DNA from: Allobosea sp. Leaf344
GTDB taxonomy: Bacteria; Pseudomonadota; Alphaproteobacteria; Rhizobiales; Beijerinckiaceae
DNA: 64,000 bases
NCBI RefSeq assembly: GCF_001426225.1
Contig: NZ_LMRT01000014.1
Location: 136,464-200,463, forward strand
Direction of reading: 5' to 3'
Every line of letters starts with the position of its first letter. The stretch's first letter is position 1. The position numbers and the translations under genes are program-made. Under the pieces are notes generated by a model. It was not told the origin of the DNA, ran no database searches, and saw only the letters and a list, made by a program, of their open reading frames with translations. Positions 25,501-34,521 of this stretch are shown here, one piece after another.

Positions 25501-25683
25501 TGCCGTGGCGAGCATGGGCGTGGCAGCTTTTACTATGTGAGCCAAGGGTTTGCGCGCGATTCGGGACGCGCCGCCCGGTATCGCCGGGCCCGGCGGTAAG
25601 CTGCGTCCGAGCGATTAGAGCAAAGACTTTATTGATCCGTTCATAACTTCCATCGACCCTGTCCGCCAATCGGGTTGCGGCAT

Positions 25684-26889
25684 ATGAAAATTCTACGGCT
25701 TTTTGCGGGTCTGATCTTATTACTTGGTGGGCTTTATGTTCTCATCGGCGAACACTTTGCCGGTACGTCAGCGGACGCCACCGTCAATGCGCGGATCACC
25801 GTCATCCGTGCGCCGATCGAAGGCGTCGTCTCACTGGCGGTGCGCAGCATCGGCGCGCGCGTCAGGGCAGGGGAGCTGATCGCCGACATCGTCGACGACC
25901 GGTTCGACACCGCCCGGCTGATCGATCTCGAACGGCAATCGGATAGCCAAAAGCTCGAGGCGAAGCGCGCCGCGGCGCAGAAGCTCGCTCTGATCCAGGC
26001 CCGCGACGGTTTCGCGGCGCAGCTCGTCAGCTATCAGAAGGGCCGCATCGGGCAGATCGAGGCGCGGCTGGCGGAGGCGCGCGCCGCGCAGGACGCCTCG
26101 GCGGCACGGCTGCGGGAAGCCGAGGGCACCCTGCGCCGCGCCAATGAGCTCAACGATCGCGGGGTCCAGACCGCCGCCAATCTCGAACGCTCGCGCGCCG
26201 CCTCGGATGTGGCGCAGCAGGAGCTCGAAAGCGCCAGGCAGCGCAGCAACTACCTCACCACCGAGCTGGCCGCGGCGCGCACCGGCGTCTTCATCGGCGA
26301 TTCCTACAATGACGCCCCCTTCTCCTCGCAGCGCGTCCGCGAGCTCGATCTCAGACTGGCGGAGCTCGAGGCGGAGCAGGCCCAGCACGAGGCACGGGTG
26401 GCGCTGCTGGAGCGGCAGATCGCGGCGGAGCGGGTGCGCATCAACCGCCTGACCTCGGCCTCGCTGACGACGCGGGTCACCGGCATGGCCTGGGATTTCC
26501 TGATCGACGACGGCGAATATGCCCGCCGCGGGCAGGATCTCGTCCGGCTCGTCGATTGCAGCACGCTGATCGTCACGGCCGGCGTCACGGAATCGCTCTA
26601 TGACAGCCTCTCGATCGGCTACCCCGTGCAGTTCCGGCTGTTCGGCGACGAGCGCGTCTTCGACGGCACCGTAACGAGGCTCGGCGGCTCCGGCGCGACC
26701 AGCCTCTACGCCAATCTCGCGGTGGGGCCGAGCGCCGAGCATTTGCAGCGCTTCGACGTCACGGTCAGCGTGCCCGCGCTCGCCGCCCAGAACGATCTGA
26801 GCTGCGCGATCGGCCGCACCGGCCGGGTGATCTTCAGCAGCGGCCCGATCGCCACCATGCGCCGCTTCCTGACCCGCTACGGGTTCTGA
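25684..26889 (+). CDS. HlyD-family membrane fusion protein, exopolysaccharide type
   Basis: A 401-residue protein. A short cytoplasmic start is followed by one membrane helix at about residues 6-24 (LFAGLILLLGGLYVLIGEHF). VIRAPIEGVVSLAVRSIGAR starts the biotinyl-lipoyl-like half-motif; about residues 85-265 are a long coiled coil rich in Ala, Glu and Arg; the beta-barrel follows (TRVTGMAWDFLIDDGEYARR). The layout resembles Alg44-type adaptors but without a PilZ domain. The stop overlaps the next start in TGATG, so it is coupled to the GT2 synthase. It should bridge the periplasm for polysaccharide export. Confidence 0.8.
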   Translation: MKILRLFAGLILLLGGLYVLIGEHFAGTSADATVNARITVIRAPIEGVVSLAVRSIGARVRAGELIADIVDDRFDTARLIDLERQSDSQKLEAKRAAAQKLALIQARDGFAAQLVSYQKGRIGQIEARLAEARAAQDASAARLREAEGTLRRANELNDRGVQTAANLERSRAASDVAQQELESARQRSNYLTTELAAARTGVFIGDSYNDAPFSSQRVRELDLRLAELEAEQAQHEARVALLERQIAAERVRINRLTSASLTTRVTGMAWDFLIDDGEYARRGQDLVRLVDCSTLIVTAGVTESLYDSLSIGYPVQFRLFGDERVFDGTVTRLGGSGATSLYANLAVGPSAEHLQRFDVTVSVPALAAQNDLSCAIGRTGRVIFSSGPIATMRRFLTRYGF

Positions 26890-28856
26890 TGCTGGCGCTG
26901 CCGCCTCTGCTCTCGGCCTTCGCGGGCACCGCCGTGGTGCTCGGCCTGCGCCTGCTCCTGCTGCCGCACCTCGATCCCAGGCGCTGGTACTGGCGCGCGC
27001 TGCTGCTCGGCGGCGCCACGCTCCTGGCCTGGCGCTACATGGCCTGGCGCCTGACGGAGACCACCGCGCCGCTGGCCTGGAGCTGGGACGCGCTGTTCAG
27101 CTGGAGCTTCGCGATCCTGGAGGCGCTGACCGTCCTCTCCTCATCGGTCGCCTTCTTCATCCTGTCCCGCGTCAAGGACCGCAAGCAGGAAGCGAGCCTG
27201 CACGCGCAATGGTGGCGCCCGAAACCGCCGCCGCGGGTCGACATCTTCATCGCCACCTATAATGAACAGCTCGAAGTGCTGGAGCGGACCATCATCGGCG
27301 CCAAGGCCTCGGCGTTCCCGGTCAATGTCTTCGTGCTCGACGATGGCCGCAGGCCCTGGCTGGCCGAGGCCTGCCGACGCTTCGGGGTCGGCTACTTCGC
27401 CCGGCCCGACAATGCCCATGCCAAGGCCGGCAACATCAATTACGCCCTGAACGCCCGACGCGACGCAGCCGACGCACCCGATTTCGTCGCGGTGCTCGAC
27501 GCCGATTTCGTTCCCCATGTCGATTTCGTCGATCGGGCGCTGGCGCTGTTCCACGACCCCTCGGTCGGGCTCGTGCAGACCCCGCAGCATTTCTTCAACC
27601 CCGATCCGATCCAGCACAATCTCGGCATCAGCTCGGCCTATCCGGACGAGCAGCGGCACTTCTTCGACAATGTCGAACCCGCCCGCGACGCCTGGGGCAT
27701 CGCCATCTGCTGCGGCACCTCCTCCATGGTCCGCACCATTGCCGTGCAGGAGATCGGCGGGCTGCCGACCGAAAGCGTCACGGAGGATTTCCTCCTGACG
27801 CTGCGGCTGGCCGAACATGGCTGGAAGACCGTCTACCTCAACGAGGCGCTGACCGAGGGGCTCGCCCCCGAAGGGCTGCAGGAGTACATCGTCCAGCGCG
27901 GCCGCTGGTGCCTGGGGATGATGCAGATCGTCCGGAACGTCTACGGCCCCTTCGGCCGCCACCGCCTGTCCTTCATGCACCGCCTCAGCGTCTTCGATTC
28001 CCTGCTCTACTGGAACACGACCTTCGCGTTCCGCCTCGCCGGGATCATCTGCCCGCTGCTCTACTGGTGGGGCGGCGTCACGGTCGTGAACGCGTCGCTG
28101 GCCGACATCATCATCTATTACTGCCCTTATTACATCGCCGTGATGGCGACGCTGAACTGGCTGTCGAAGGGGCTGTTCATCCCGGTGGTGAACGATGTCG
28201 GCCAGCTCGTCGCCGCCTGGCCGATCACCCGCGCCGCCGCGACCGGGCTCCTGACCAAGGGCCCGCATAAATTCTCGGTGACCGCGAAGGGCGGCGACCG
28301 CACCCGGATCGTCGTGCAATGGCCGCTGATGTGGCCGTTCCTCGTGCTGTTCGCGCTCACGGTCGGCGGGCTGCTGGTCAATCTCCGCTCCGACTTCCTT
28401 TTCAACAATGCCGGGACGGCCGGCGACGGCATGGTCGTCGTGATGTTCTGGACGATCTACAACCTCTTCGTCCTGCTGGTGGTGATCGCGGCCTGCGTCG
28501 AGCGCCCGCGCCTCAACCAGCCGCAGCGCCAGGTGCTGCAGCGCGTCGTCCTCGAGACGCAGGGGCGCGAGCTGCGCGGCTGGCTCGTCAGCCTCGGCAC
28601 CGACCATGCCCGGATCAGCGGCCCGGTCGGGCTGGCCAAAGGCCAGCCGGCCGCGTTGCGCCTGCCGATCATCGGCGCGATTGCCGGGCGGGTCCGCGAC
28701 ACCACGCGGGACGGCTATCTCATCGACCTCGAGCCCAGCGACGACCAGCGCAGCCTGATCATCGCCAAGCTGCACACCGCCTCGCTCACGCCCGGCACGG
28801 ACAAGGGCGATATCGGCCTGATGATCCGCGAATTGGCGCGGGCGCTCACTCGCTAG
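26889..28856 (+). CDS. Cellulose-synthase-like family 2 glycosyltransferase
   Basis: A 655-residue polymerising membrane GT2. Two N-terminal helices are followed by the catalytic domain with all processive motifs: VLDDGRR (about residue 152), VLDADFVP (204-206), VTEDFLL (about 298) and QRGRW (336-340). Then come about five membrane helices (about residues 375-560). After about residue 550 a PilZ-like tail may exist (VERPRLNQPQR, then SLGTDHARISGPVG); it lacks the canonical spacing of RxxxR and DxSxxG, so c-di-GMP binding is uncertain. It most resembles cellulose synthase catalytic subunits, but the polymer could be another beta-glucan or mannuronan-like glycan. Confidence 0.85.
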   Translation: MLALPPLLSAFAGTAVVLGLRLLLLPHLDPRRWYWRALLLGGATLLAWRYMAWRLTETTAPLAWSWDALFSWSFAILEALTVLSSSVAFFILSRVKDRKQEASLHAQWWRPKPPPRVDIFIATYNEQLEVLERTIIGAKASAFPVNVFVLDDGRRPWLAEACRRFGVGYFARPDNAHAKAGNINYALNARRDAADAPDFVAVLDADFVPHVDFVDRALALFHDPSVGLVQTPQHFFNPDPIQHNLGISSAYPDEQRHFFDNVEPARDAWGIAICCGTSSMVRTIAVQEIGGLPTESVTEDFLLTLRLAEHGWKTVYLNEALTEGLAPEGLQEYIVQRGRWCLGMMQIVRNVYGPFGRHRLSFMHRLSVFDSLLYWNTTFAFRLAGIICPLLYWWGGVTVVNASLADIIIYYCPYYIAVMATLNWLSKGLFIPVVNDVGQLVAAWPITRAAATGLLTKGPHKFSVTAKGGDRTRIVVQWPLMWPFLVLFALTVGGLLVNLRSDFLFNNAGTAGDGMVVVMFWTIYNLFVLLVVIAACVERPRLNQPQRQVLQRVVLETQGRELRGWLVSLGTDHARISGPVGLAKGQPAALRLPIIGAIAGRVRDTTRDGYLIDLEPSDDQRSLIIAKLHTASLTPGTDKGDIGLMIRELARALTR

Positions 28857-28866
28857 GGGACAGGAC

Positions 28867-29964
28867 ATGGCAGCCAGACGAGCGCTTCGCGCGAAACGCC
28901 CCGGCCTCCGGACCTGGGTCATCATCGGCGGTGCGCTGCTGATGCTGATCCCTGCGGTCACGGCCGGCAGCTTCTATACCGGCACATTGCAGCGCCGCTC
29001 CGAGGAGCTGCTCGTCGACAAGCTGACGGGACGCGGCGAACTCAGCGCCGGCCTGCTGGCGCGTCGCCTCCACCAGCTCTGGCTGCAGGTCGAAGCCTTT
29101 TCGCGCACGGTCGACATCGCCCGGCTCGACAAGGTGCGCGAGCAGATCGACTTCATCGGCGACCTCGACCAGCGCTATTCCTGGATCGGCATCGCCAATG
29201 TCGACGGCAAGGTCCTGGCGGCGAGCCGCGGCATGCTGGAGGGGGCGAGCGTGGCGCAGCGCCCCTGGTTTCGCCGCGGGCTGACCGGACCGACCGCGGT
29301 CGACGTTCATGAGGCGCAGCTGCTGGCACAGCTGCTGCCCCAGCGCGCCGAGCCGCCGCGCTTCATCGACCTCGCCGCCCCGGTCAAGCAGGATGGCGGG
29401 GCGACGCTCGGCGTGCTGGGCGCGCATCTCGACTGGCGCTGGGTGATCGAGAACCTGGCCAGCATGCAGGCGCCGGGCATCGACGTCCTGCTCCTGTCGC
29501 GCGAGCGCACGGTGCTCTACGGGCCGCCGGACCTCGTCAACAAGCCGCTCACCGTCGGGTCCGCCCTGTCGGCGAACCGGGCGACCTCGATCGTCCTCGA
29601 CGAGCGCTGGCCCGACGGGAAGGACTATATCACCGTGGTCATCCCGGCGGTCGGCCACGACAATCTCCCGAGCTTCGGCTGGTCGCTGCTCATCCGGCAG
29701 GACCGGGACGCCGCGCTGCGACCGACGCGCGACCTCGTCCGCAGTTTCTGGACGATGCTGGGCGCCGGCGCCCTGGTCGCGATCATCCTGCTCGCTCTGG
29801 GCGCGCAATGGATCACCACGCCGCTGCGGCGCCTGGCCGGATCGGCCGAGGCCATCCTGGACGATCCCGAGGCGGGCGCTCCCCATGTCGAGACCCGCTA
29901 TGACGAGGCCGCGCGCCTCTCCGACGCGCTGGTCAGGCTGCAGAATGCGAACAGCAAACAGTGA
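28867..29964 (+). CDS. dCache-HAMP membrane sensor without an output domain
   Basis: A 365-residue protein with a first membrane helix at about residues 16-37, a periplasmic double-Cache domain (about 40-290, including YSWIGIANVDGKVLAASRGM and RPWFRRGLTGPTAVDV), a second helix at about 296-318 and a HAMP-like end (QWITTPLRRLAGSAEAILDD). It stops right after HAMP; there is no kinase, GGDEF, EAL or methyl-accepting domain. It starts ten bases after the GT2 gene, so it is the third gene of the operon and may sense an extracellular ligand for the synthase. Confidence 0.78.
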   Translation: MAARRALRAKRPGLRTWVIIGGALLMLIPAVTAGSFYTGTLQRRSEELLVDKLTGRGELSAGLLARRLHQLWLQVEAFSRTVDIARLDKVREQIDFIGDLDQRYSWIGIANVDGKVLAASRGMLEGASVAQRPWFRRGLTGPTAVDVHEAQLLAQLLPQRAEPPRFIDLAAPVKQDGGATLGVLGAHLDWRWVIENLASMQAPGIDVLLLSRERTVLYGPPDLVNKPLTVGSALSANRATSIVLDERWPDGKDYITVVIPAVGHDNLPSFGWSLLIRQDRDAALRPTRDLVRSFWTMLGAGALVAIILLALGAQWITTPLRRLAGSAEAILDDPEAGAPHVETRYDEAARLSDALVRLQNANSKQ

Positions 29965-30034
29965 GAGGCGAAGCAGCGGGCCGAGAGCCATCACCGTCCT
30001 GTCATGAAGCTCCGGTCAACAGGGGCAAAGCGCA

Positions 30035-30688
30035 ATGGCCGGGCCCGATTCCATGCAGTTTCGCATCAGCAAAGCCAGTGACACAAGCTGGCCGCCTCTG
30101 ATCCTGCTTCATGGTTCGGGCGGCAGCGAGATGGATATGCTGCCTCTGGCCGCTTCGGTGGCCCCGGGAGCGGCGACGCTCTCGCTGCGCGGCGCCATCC
30201 CCTGGGAGGAGGGCTACGCCTTCTTTCGCCGGCGGCCCGATCGCAGCCTGGACGAGGCGAGCCTGCGCGACGAGGCGCAGGCGCTGGCCGGTTTCCTGCG
30301 GCAGCTACCGGTTAGCCAGGGCTGGACGGAGCGCCCGGTGCTGATCGGCTTCTCGAACGGGGCGATCATGGCCGCAGCCCTCGTGCTGCTCTTCCCCGAG
30401 TTGATGCGGGGCGCCGCGCTGTTGCGGCCGCTCTCGCCTTTCGCCCCGAGCGCGGTGCCGCGCCTCGACGGGATGCCGATACTCGTCCTCGACGCGGCCC
30501 GCGACGAGCGGCGGCAGCCGCAGGACGGTGCCGACCAGGCCGCTCTGCTCAGCCAGGCCGGCGCCGCCGTCAGCCATCGCAGCACGGCATCCGGTCATCG
30601 CCTGTGCGAGGTTGATTTGGAGATCCTGCGCGACTGGCTCGCTCGCGCCTTCCCGGCCGATCGTCGCGGGCCGCTGTCCGGGGTCTGA
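30035..30688 (+). CDS. Alpha/beta hydrolase, phospholipase/carboxylesterase family
   Basis: A 217-residue hydrolase. LILLHGSGGSEMDMLPLAAS is the oxyanion segment, VLIGFSNGAIMAAAL holds the nucleophile, Asp lies in VLDAARDERRQP and His in STASGHRLCEVDL. This matches the small carboxylesterase/MhqD-like group. No signal peptide, so cytoplasmic. It is convergent with the helicase gene. Confidence 0.83.
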   Translation: MAGPDSMQFRISKASDTSWPPLILLHGSGGSEMDMLPLAASVAPGAATLSLRGAIPWEEGYAFFRRRPDRSLDEASLRDEAQALAGFLRQLPVSQGWTERPVLIGFSNGAIMAAALVLLFPELMRGAALLRPLSPFAPSAVPRLDGMPILVLDAARDERRQPQDGADQAALLSQAGAAVSHRSTASGHRLCEVDLEILRDWLARAFPADRRGPLSGV

Positions 30689-30710
30689 TCCCGCCCCGGC
30701 CGGCGAAAAT

Positions 30711-32780
30711 CTAGCGCCACATCCCGCGCATCTTCGCCCGGACATCCATTCGCGGGCCGCCCAATGGCGCGCGCCCCTCGGACGCTTGAGCGAGCGGCCA
30801 GGCCACGCGCGCGAAATGCCCGAGCAGGGCGTTGGGGATGAAGCGCGTCCGATTGGCATAGACATGCCGATCGCCCGTCGCCGATTGCCCATGGGTGAAG
30901 AAGCGCTGCGGCACGACGAGATGCAGATCGTCCTTGGCGCGGGTCATGGCGACATAGAGCAGCCGCCGCTCCTCCTCGATCTCGTCCTTGGCGCCTGTAC
31001 CGAGATCGCTCGGAATGCAGCCATCGACTGCATTCATGACGAAGACCGACTTCCATTCCTGGCCCTTGGCGGAATGGATCGTCGACAGGATCAGGTAATC
31101 CTCGTCGAGCAGCGGCACGCCGGCCTGGTCGCTGGTCGCATCGGGCGGATCGAGCGTGAGCTCGGTCAGGAAGCGCTCGCGGGAGGGGTAGCCGCCGGCG
31201 ATCTGCTCGAGCTGGACGAGATCGGCCTGGCGGGTGGCGGCATCCTCGTGGATGCGCTCCAGATGCGGCTCGTACCAGCGGCGGGCGCGCTCGATCTCGC
31301 CCGGCCAGCCGGGCCGGCCGGTCCGCAGCTCCTCGATCGCGGCGACGAAGTCCGGCCAATCCTCGCCGGCGCGCGGCGGAGGAGGCGCGTCGCGCAAGGC
31401 TTCGAGCGGCGACGGCGCCTGCGCGACATGGTCGAGCACACGCTGCGCCGAATTGGGGCCGACGCCCGGCAGCAGCTGGAGCACGCGGAAGCCCGCGACC
31501 TTGTCGCGCGGATTCTCGACGAAGCGCAGGAGCGCCAGCAGATCCTTGATATGGGCGCTGTCCAGGAATTTGAGCCCGCCGAACTTGACGAAGGGGATGT
31601 TGCGGCGGGTGAGCTCGATCTCGAGCGGGCCGCTGTGATGCGAGGCCCGAAACAGCACGGCCTGCTCTTTCAGGATCGATCCGGCTTCGCGGTTCTGCAG
31701 CACCGTCTCGGCGATGAAACGGGCCTGGTCGGCCTCGTCGCGGACATGGACGAGCTGCGGCGGCGCTCCCGTGGCGCGATCCGTCCAGAGGTTCTTGGTG
31801 AAGCGCTCGGAGGCCAGATCGATCACCGCATTGGCCGCCGCGAGGATCGCGCTGGTCGAGCGGTAGTTCTGGTCCAGGGTGATGATCTCGGCCGGCGGCA
31901 CGAAGGCGGCCGGGAAATCGAGGATGTTGCGCACGGTGGCGGCCCGAAACGAGTAGATCGACTGCGCGTCGTCCCCGACCACGGTCAGGCCCCGCCCATC
32001 GGGCTTCAGCGCCAGCAGGATCGATGATTGCAGGCGGTTGGTGTCCTGGTACTCGTCCACCATGACATGGTCGAAGCGCGCGCCGATCGCGGCGGCGATG
32101 TCGGGATCGGTCATGGCCTGCGCCCAATAGAGCAGGAGATCGTCGTAATCGAGCACGTTCTGGCTCTGCTTCGCCTCGACATAGGCGGCGAACAGCGTGT
32201 TCAGCTCGGCCGCCCAGGCGGTGCACCAGGGATAGGAGCGCCCGAGCACCTCCTCGATCGGCAGCTCCGCATTGACGCAGCGCGAATAGATCGCGAGGCA
32301 GGTGCCCTTGGTCGGGAACCGCGCCTCGGTCTTCGAGAATCCGAGCTGGTGCCTGACCAGATTCATCTGGTCGGCGGAATCCTCGCGATCATGGATGGTG
32401 AAAGCGGGATCGAGCCCCAGCTGATCGGCACAGTCGCGCAGCAGCCTGGCGCCGATGCCGTGGAAGGTGCCGGCCCAGCTCAGCGCATCGGCCAAGACGC
32501 CCGCGCCATCGCCCATCACCTTGCGCACGATCCTCTCGACGCGCCGCGCCATCTCCGACGCCGCGCGCCGTGAAAAGGTCATCAGCAGGATGCGGCGCGG
32601 ATCGGCGCCGCTGACCAGGAGATGCGCCACCCGATGCGCCAGCGTGTTGGTCTTGCCCGAGCCGGCGCCGGCGATCACCAGCAAGGGCGCAGCGGCGAGG
32701 GAGCCGACGCCATGGGTGACCGCGCGGCGCTGCGCCGGGTTCAGCGCATCGAGATAGCTGATCGGGGTGAGGGCATTCAT
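30711..32780 (-). CDS. UvrD/Rep-family ATP-dependent DNA helicase
   Basis: A 689-residue superfamily 1A helicase. Q motif LNPAQRRAV; Walker A IAGAGSGKTNTL near residues 37-48; motif Ia LMTFSRRAASEM; Walker B VMVDEYQDTN; motif III VVGDDAQSIYSFRAA; motif IV LDQNYRST; motif V ILSTIHSAKGQEWK; motif VI LLYVAMTRAKDDL. It is 3'-5' translocase-like and shorter at the C-terminus than UvrD (no long basic tail). A perfect LexA-type site lies just upstream (32828-32842), so it is probably damage-inducible. There is no nuclease domain. Confidence 0.9.
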   Translation of the reverse strand: MNALTPISYLDALNPAQRRAVTHGVGSLAAAPLLVIAGAGSGKTNTLAHRVAHLLVSGADPRRILLMTFSRRAASEMARRVERIVRKVMGDGAGVLADALSWAGTFHGIGARLLRDCADQLGLDPAFTIHDREDSADQMNLVRHQLGFSKTEARFPTKGTCLAIYSRCVNAELPIEEVLGRSYPWCTAWAAELNTLFAAYVEAKQSQNVLDYDDLLLYWAQAMTDPDIAAAIGARFDHVMVDEYQDTNRLQSSILLALKPDGRGLTVVGDDAQSIYSFRAATVRNILDFPAAFVPPAEIITLDQNYRSTSAILAAANAVIDLASERFTKNLWTDRATGAPPQLVHVRDEADQARFIAETVLQNREAGSILKEQAVLFRASHHSGPLEIELTRRNIPFVKFGGLKFLDSAHIKDLLALLRFVENPRDKVAGFRVLQLLPGVGPNSAQRVLDHVAQAPSPLEALRDAPPPPRAGEDWPDFVAAIEELRTGRPGWPGEIERARRWYEPHLERIHEDAATRQADLVQLEQIAGGYPSRERFLTELTLDPPDATSDQAGVPLLDEDYLILSTIHSAKGQEWKSVFVMNAVDGCIPSDLGTGAKDEIEEERRLLYVAMTRAKDDLHLVVPQRFFTHGQSATGDRHVYANRTRFIPNALLGHFARVAWPLAQASEGRAPLGGPRMDVRAKMRGMWR

Positions 32781-32827
32781 GATGGCTCGGCTCTTCGACG
32801 ACGATGTTGGCAGGCCGCCCTCGGCGA

Positions 32828-32842
32828 GAACACAGTAGGAAC
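32828..32842 (-). promoter_or_regulatory. SOS box (alphaproteobacterial LexA site) of the helicase gene
   Basis: On the minus strand, 32842-32828 is GTTC CTACTGT GTTC, a perfect match to the alphaproteobacterial LexA consensus GTTC-N7-GTTC. It lies 48-62 bases before the helicase ATG. A TTGACT (-35-like, about 32864-32859) sits upstream, so a bound repressor would cover the -10 region. Confidence 0.75.
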
Positions 32843-33002
32843 ATGCTTCGCATTGAAGTCAATGATTCAATCCGCGAGCGAGGAGGGGAGGCTGCCGCAA
32901 GCGGCCGCTTCATCTCTGCCACTGTCGATAGGTCAGGTTTTCGCGGAACAGGCGCCTGCCCAGGCCGTTCTCAAGCTGACCTATTCATCACAGGAGTTTC
33001 AC

Positions 33003-33464
33003 ATGGGCATTTTCGACAGCATCAAGCGGGCGATTTTTGGCGAGGCCAAGGCCGATACGGTGGCGGCGCCGACCCCTGCGACCGTTCCGGGCGCCGTGGT
33101 GCCGCCGATGGGCACCTCGACCGCACCCGCCTCGGCGCCGGCCGGCACGCCGGCGGGTCAGACCACCACCGCGGCCGGACCGGCCCCGATGTCGTCCGCG
33201 ACCCAGGAGGTCGATGTCGCCCCCATCCTCGACAAGGCGGTGAAGGATAGCGGCCAGAACCTCAACTGGAAGACCTCGATCGTCGATCTGCTCAAGGCGC
33301 TGAAGCTCGACAGCAGCCTCTCCGCCCGCAAGGAGCTGGCGCATGAGCTCGGCTACACCGGCTCGACCGAGGACAGCGCCGCGATGAATATGTGGCTGCA
33401 CAAGGCCGTCATCCGGAAGCTGGCCGAGAATGGCGGCAAGGTCCCGGCCGGCCTCGCCGACTGA
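33003..33464 (+). CDS. DUF3597 domain protein
   Basis: A 153-residue soluble protein. It starts MGIFDSIKRAIFGEAKADTV, then has about 50 residues of Ala/Pro/Thr-rich linker. The second half (VDVAPILDKAVKDSGQNLNW, then SIVDLLKALKLDSSLSARKE and LAHELGYTGSTEDSAAMNMW) matches DUF3597. It resembles a phage/LysM-tail-associated helical fold seen widely in alphaproteobacteria; role unknown. CACAGGAG before ATG 33003 is a good ribosome binding site. Confidence 0.85.
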   Translation: MGIFDSIKRAIFGEAKADTVAAPTPATVPGAVVPPMGTSTAPASAPAGTPAGQTTTAAGPAPMSSATQEVDVAPILDKAVKDSGQNLNWKTSIVDLLKALKLDSSLSARKELAHELGYTGSTEDSAAMNMWLHKAVIRKLAENGGKVPAGLAD

Positions 33465-33545
33465 GGGGAACGACCGATCCGACCGGAGCCCACGGGCTCC
33501 GCCGCGGCCCCGCGCGCCTGTTGAGGGCGGGCAGGGGCCGCCGAG

Positions 33546-33575
33546 CCGCGCTCCAAAAGGGCGCGGTCTATTTTT
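33546..33575 (+). terminator. Intrinsic terminator near the DUF3597 gene
   Basis: CCGCGC at 33546-33551 pairs with GCGCGG at 33561-33566; a short inner CC/GG and AAAA loop complete the hairpin with one bulged T, and TCTATTTTT follows. It lies 80 bases after the DUF3597 stop. Confidence 0.65.
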
Positions 33576-33584
33576 AGCCCGACC

Positions 33585-33695
33585 TCAGATCACGCCCATC
33601 ACCCGGGCGAAGGCCCAGCCGACGGCTGCCAACCAGGCGAGCTGCATCCCGGCAAGGAACAGCAGCAGGCCACGCTCCATCAGGCTGTCGCTCAT
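33585..33695 (-). CDS. 36-residue single-span membrane peptide
   Basis: Minus-strand ATG 33695 has a strong AAGGAGA site at proper distance. The peptide MSDSLMERGLLLFLAGMQLA continues WLAAVGWAFARVMGVI, one hydrophobic helix. The clean ribosome binding site and hydrophobic pattern make it likely real. Function is unknown. Confidence 0.55.
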   Translation of the reverse strand: MSDSLMERGLLLFLAGMQLAWLAAVGWAFARVMGVI

Positions 33696-33905
33696 GATTG
33701 TCTCCTTCTGAAGCGTTTGGTTCAGGCCGGAACGCCCCGGCCGCGATACCGGGTCACGCTTCAAGTCCCGTACCATTCGAACACGTTGCGCCGGCGCCGG
33801 CCGTCGCCGGCCCGGTTCGGCGGGTGCGGGTTCAGAGTTGTCCGGTCTTGGAGCGGCGGGGAGAGGGCTGATTGGCGGCCGCCCGCAAAGGCGGCGGCCG
33901 CCCGG

Positions 33906-34445
33906 TCAGGGGGGCGCTGCGGAGGCGGGACGGCCCCTCCCGAAGAATCCGGTGAGCTTGGCCAGCCAGCCCAGCCCGAAAGCCAGGAGACCGAGCCCGA
34001 TCAGCAGGATCTGCCAGAACTGCTCGTTCAGCCTGGCGGCGGTCCGCTCATAGGATAGGAGGACCTTGCCATTGCTCGTCGCCTCATAGATCAGGCTGGT
34101 TGCGGGATCGACGCGGAACAGCACCTTCTGGCCGGAGGGCACACGGTCGAGATCGTCCACCCACAGGTTCCTCGCCGGACGATAGAGGCCGGAATGGCGT
34201 CCCGCCCCGTAGAGCCGGATCTCCTGCGTCCTGTAGGTGCCGCGCGTCTGTCGCGCCCCCAGCCCGCCATAGGAGACGAGCGGCATCTCGACGATCACCG
34301 GCGCCTTTTCTTCGACCAGGACCAGCTGCTCCCGGGCGGTCGGACCCTTCCACCAGGCGGCCGCGAGCATAAACAGCCCGAGGCCCAGCCCGAAGGCGCT
34401 AAAGGCCAATGCCCAGTAATCGGTTCCAGTCCATTTCCCTGCCAT
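33906..34445 (-). CDS. Membrane protein, DUF3592-like
   Basis: A 179-residue protein with a helix at about residues 10-30 (YWALAFSAFGLGLGLFMLAA), a soluble beta-rich middle (ARQTRGTYRTQEIRLYGAGR; VPSGQKVLFRVDPATS) and a helix at about 145-167 (ILLIGLGLLAFGLGWLAKLT). Helix, beta domain, helix is the DUF3592 layout; I am not certain of the family. It is a single gene with no coupled neighbour. Confidence 0.55.
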   Translation of the reverse strand: MAGKWTGTDYWALAFSAFGLGLGLFMLAAAWWKGPTAREQLVLVEEKAPVIVEMPLVSYGGLGARQTRGTYRTQEIRLYGAGRHSGLYRPARNLWVDDLDRVPSGQKVLFRVDPATSLIYEATSNGKVLLSYERTAARLNEQFWQILLIGLGLLAFGLGWLAKLTGFFGRGRPASAAPP

Positions 34446-34521
34446 CCGCGCCGACCACCCCTGCCGCGCATCGCCAGCCGAAGATTGCGCCGGAATGACG
34501 CCGGTGACAATGCGCCCCCCT

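Noticed and set aside
25318-25545. Treating the 75-codon minus-strand frame as a real gene
   Set aside because: It lacks the catalytic segment, its front end is unrelated to the tarD fold, and it aligns as two disconnected pieces of tarD.
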